Shown piece after piece: positions 24,197 through 24,262 of a stretch of 24,262 bases of DNA. Location: contig URSS01000037.1 in NCBI GenBank assembly GCA_900550545.1, positions 1-24,262 on the forward strand, in the 5' to 3' direction. Positions within the stretch are counted from its first letter, which is position 1, and each line of letters opens with the position of its first letter. The DNA comes from an uncultured Lachnobacterium sp. (lineage in GTDB: Bacteria; Bacillota; Clostridia; Lachnospirales; Lachnospiraceae). The notes beneath the pieces were generated by a model that did no database searches, was not told the origin of the DNA, and worked only from the letters and a program-made list of their open reading frames with translations. The translations under genes and the position numbers were made by a program.

Positions 24197-24262
24197 GTAC
24201 GGTCACCTCACTTTCCTTTTTTTTAGACATAAACCAATAAAATATAACACAAAATGCTAAAG

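Overview
The window looks like a chromosomal segment from a gut Lachnospiraceae-type bacterium (Firmicutes, Clostridia; Roseburia/Agathobacter-like). This rests on strong AGGAGG-type ribosome binding sites, a bile salt hydrolase, very large secreted beta-helix proteins with Gly/Ser linkers, a clostridial substrate-binding-protein/hybrid-kinase pair, and mosaic base composition. The genus is an inference; no rRNA or other taxonomic marker is present.

Layout. (1) 1-2.8 kb: a TetR-type regulator (minus) diverges from an MMPL/RND exporter (plus). Each carries one single-base frameshift, so the efflux locus looks inactivated. (2) 2.8-8.1 kb: a 1673-aa secreted beta-helix/Ig-like protein (minus). 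Its TAG stop is followed in the same frame by 32 more codons that read like the start of an SLH domain joined to the end of a wall-binding repeat, so its anchor appears to have been lost. (3) 8.2-12.6 kb (minus): an operon of a substrate-binding lipoprotein, a hybrid histidine kinase and a MATE exporter. (4) 12.6-14.5 kb: deoC-deoB (minus), deoxyribose catabolism. A second, truncated copy of the MATE 3' end lies immediately after deoB. (5) 14.6-19.5 kb: a GC-rich MerR regulator (minus) diverging from a 1201-aa secreted beta-helix/Cys-His-repeat protein (plus), the pair lying between two 57-bp imperfect direct repeats. (6) 19.5-24.2 kb (minus): a compact operon of a truncated CDP-alcohol phosphatidyltransferase, a cardiolipin synthase, a bile salt hydrolase and FtsH.

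How the parts may work together. The region is dominated by envelope functions: export (MMPL, MATE), surface display (two giant proteins sharing a C-terminal module), lipid synthesis (cls, pgsA-like fragment), membrane proteolysis (FtsH) and bile salt deconjugation. The most system-like elements are the lipoprotein-kinase-MATE operon, which could couple solute sensing to efflux, and the cls-bsh-ftsH operon, which could couple bile detoxification to membrane maintenance. Several genes are broken (TetR, MMPL, surface-protein tail, pgsA-like) and two segments are bracketed by direct repeats, so this appears to be an actively rearranging accessory region around conserved deoCB and ftsH genes.
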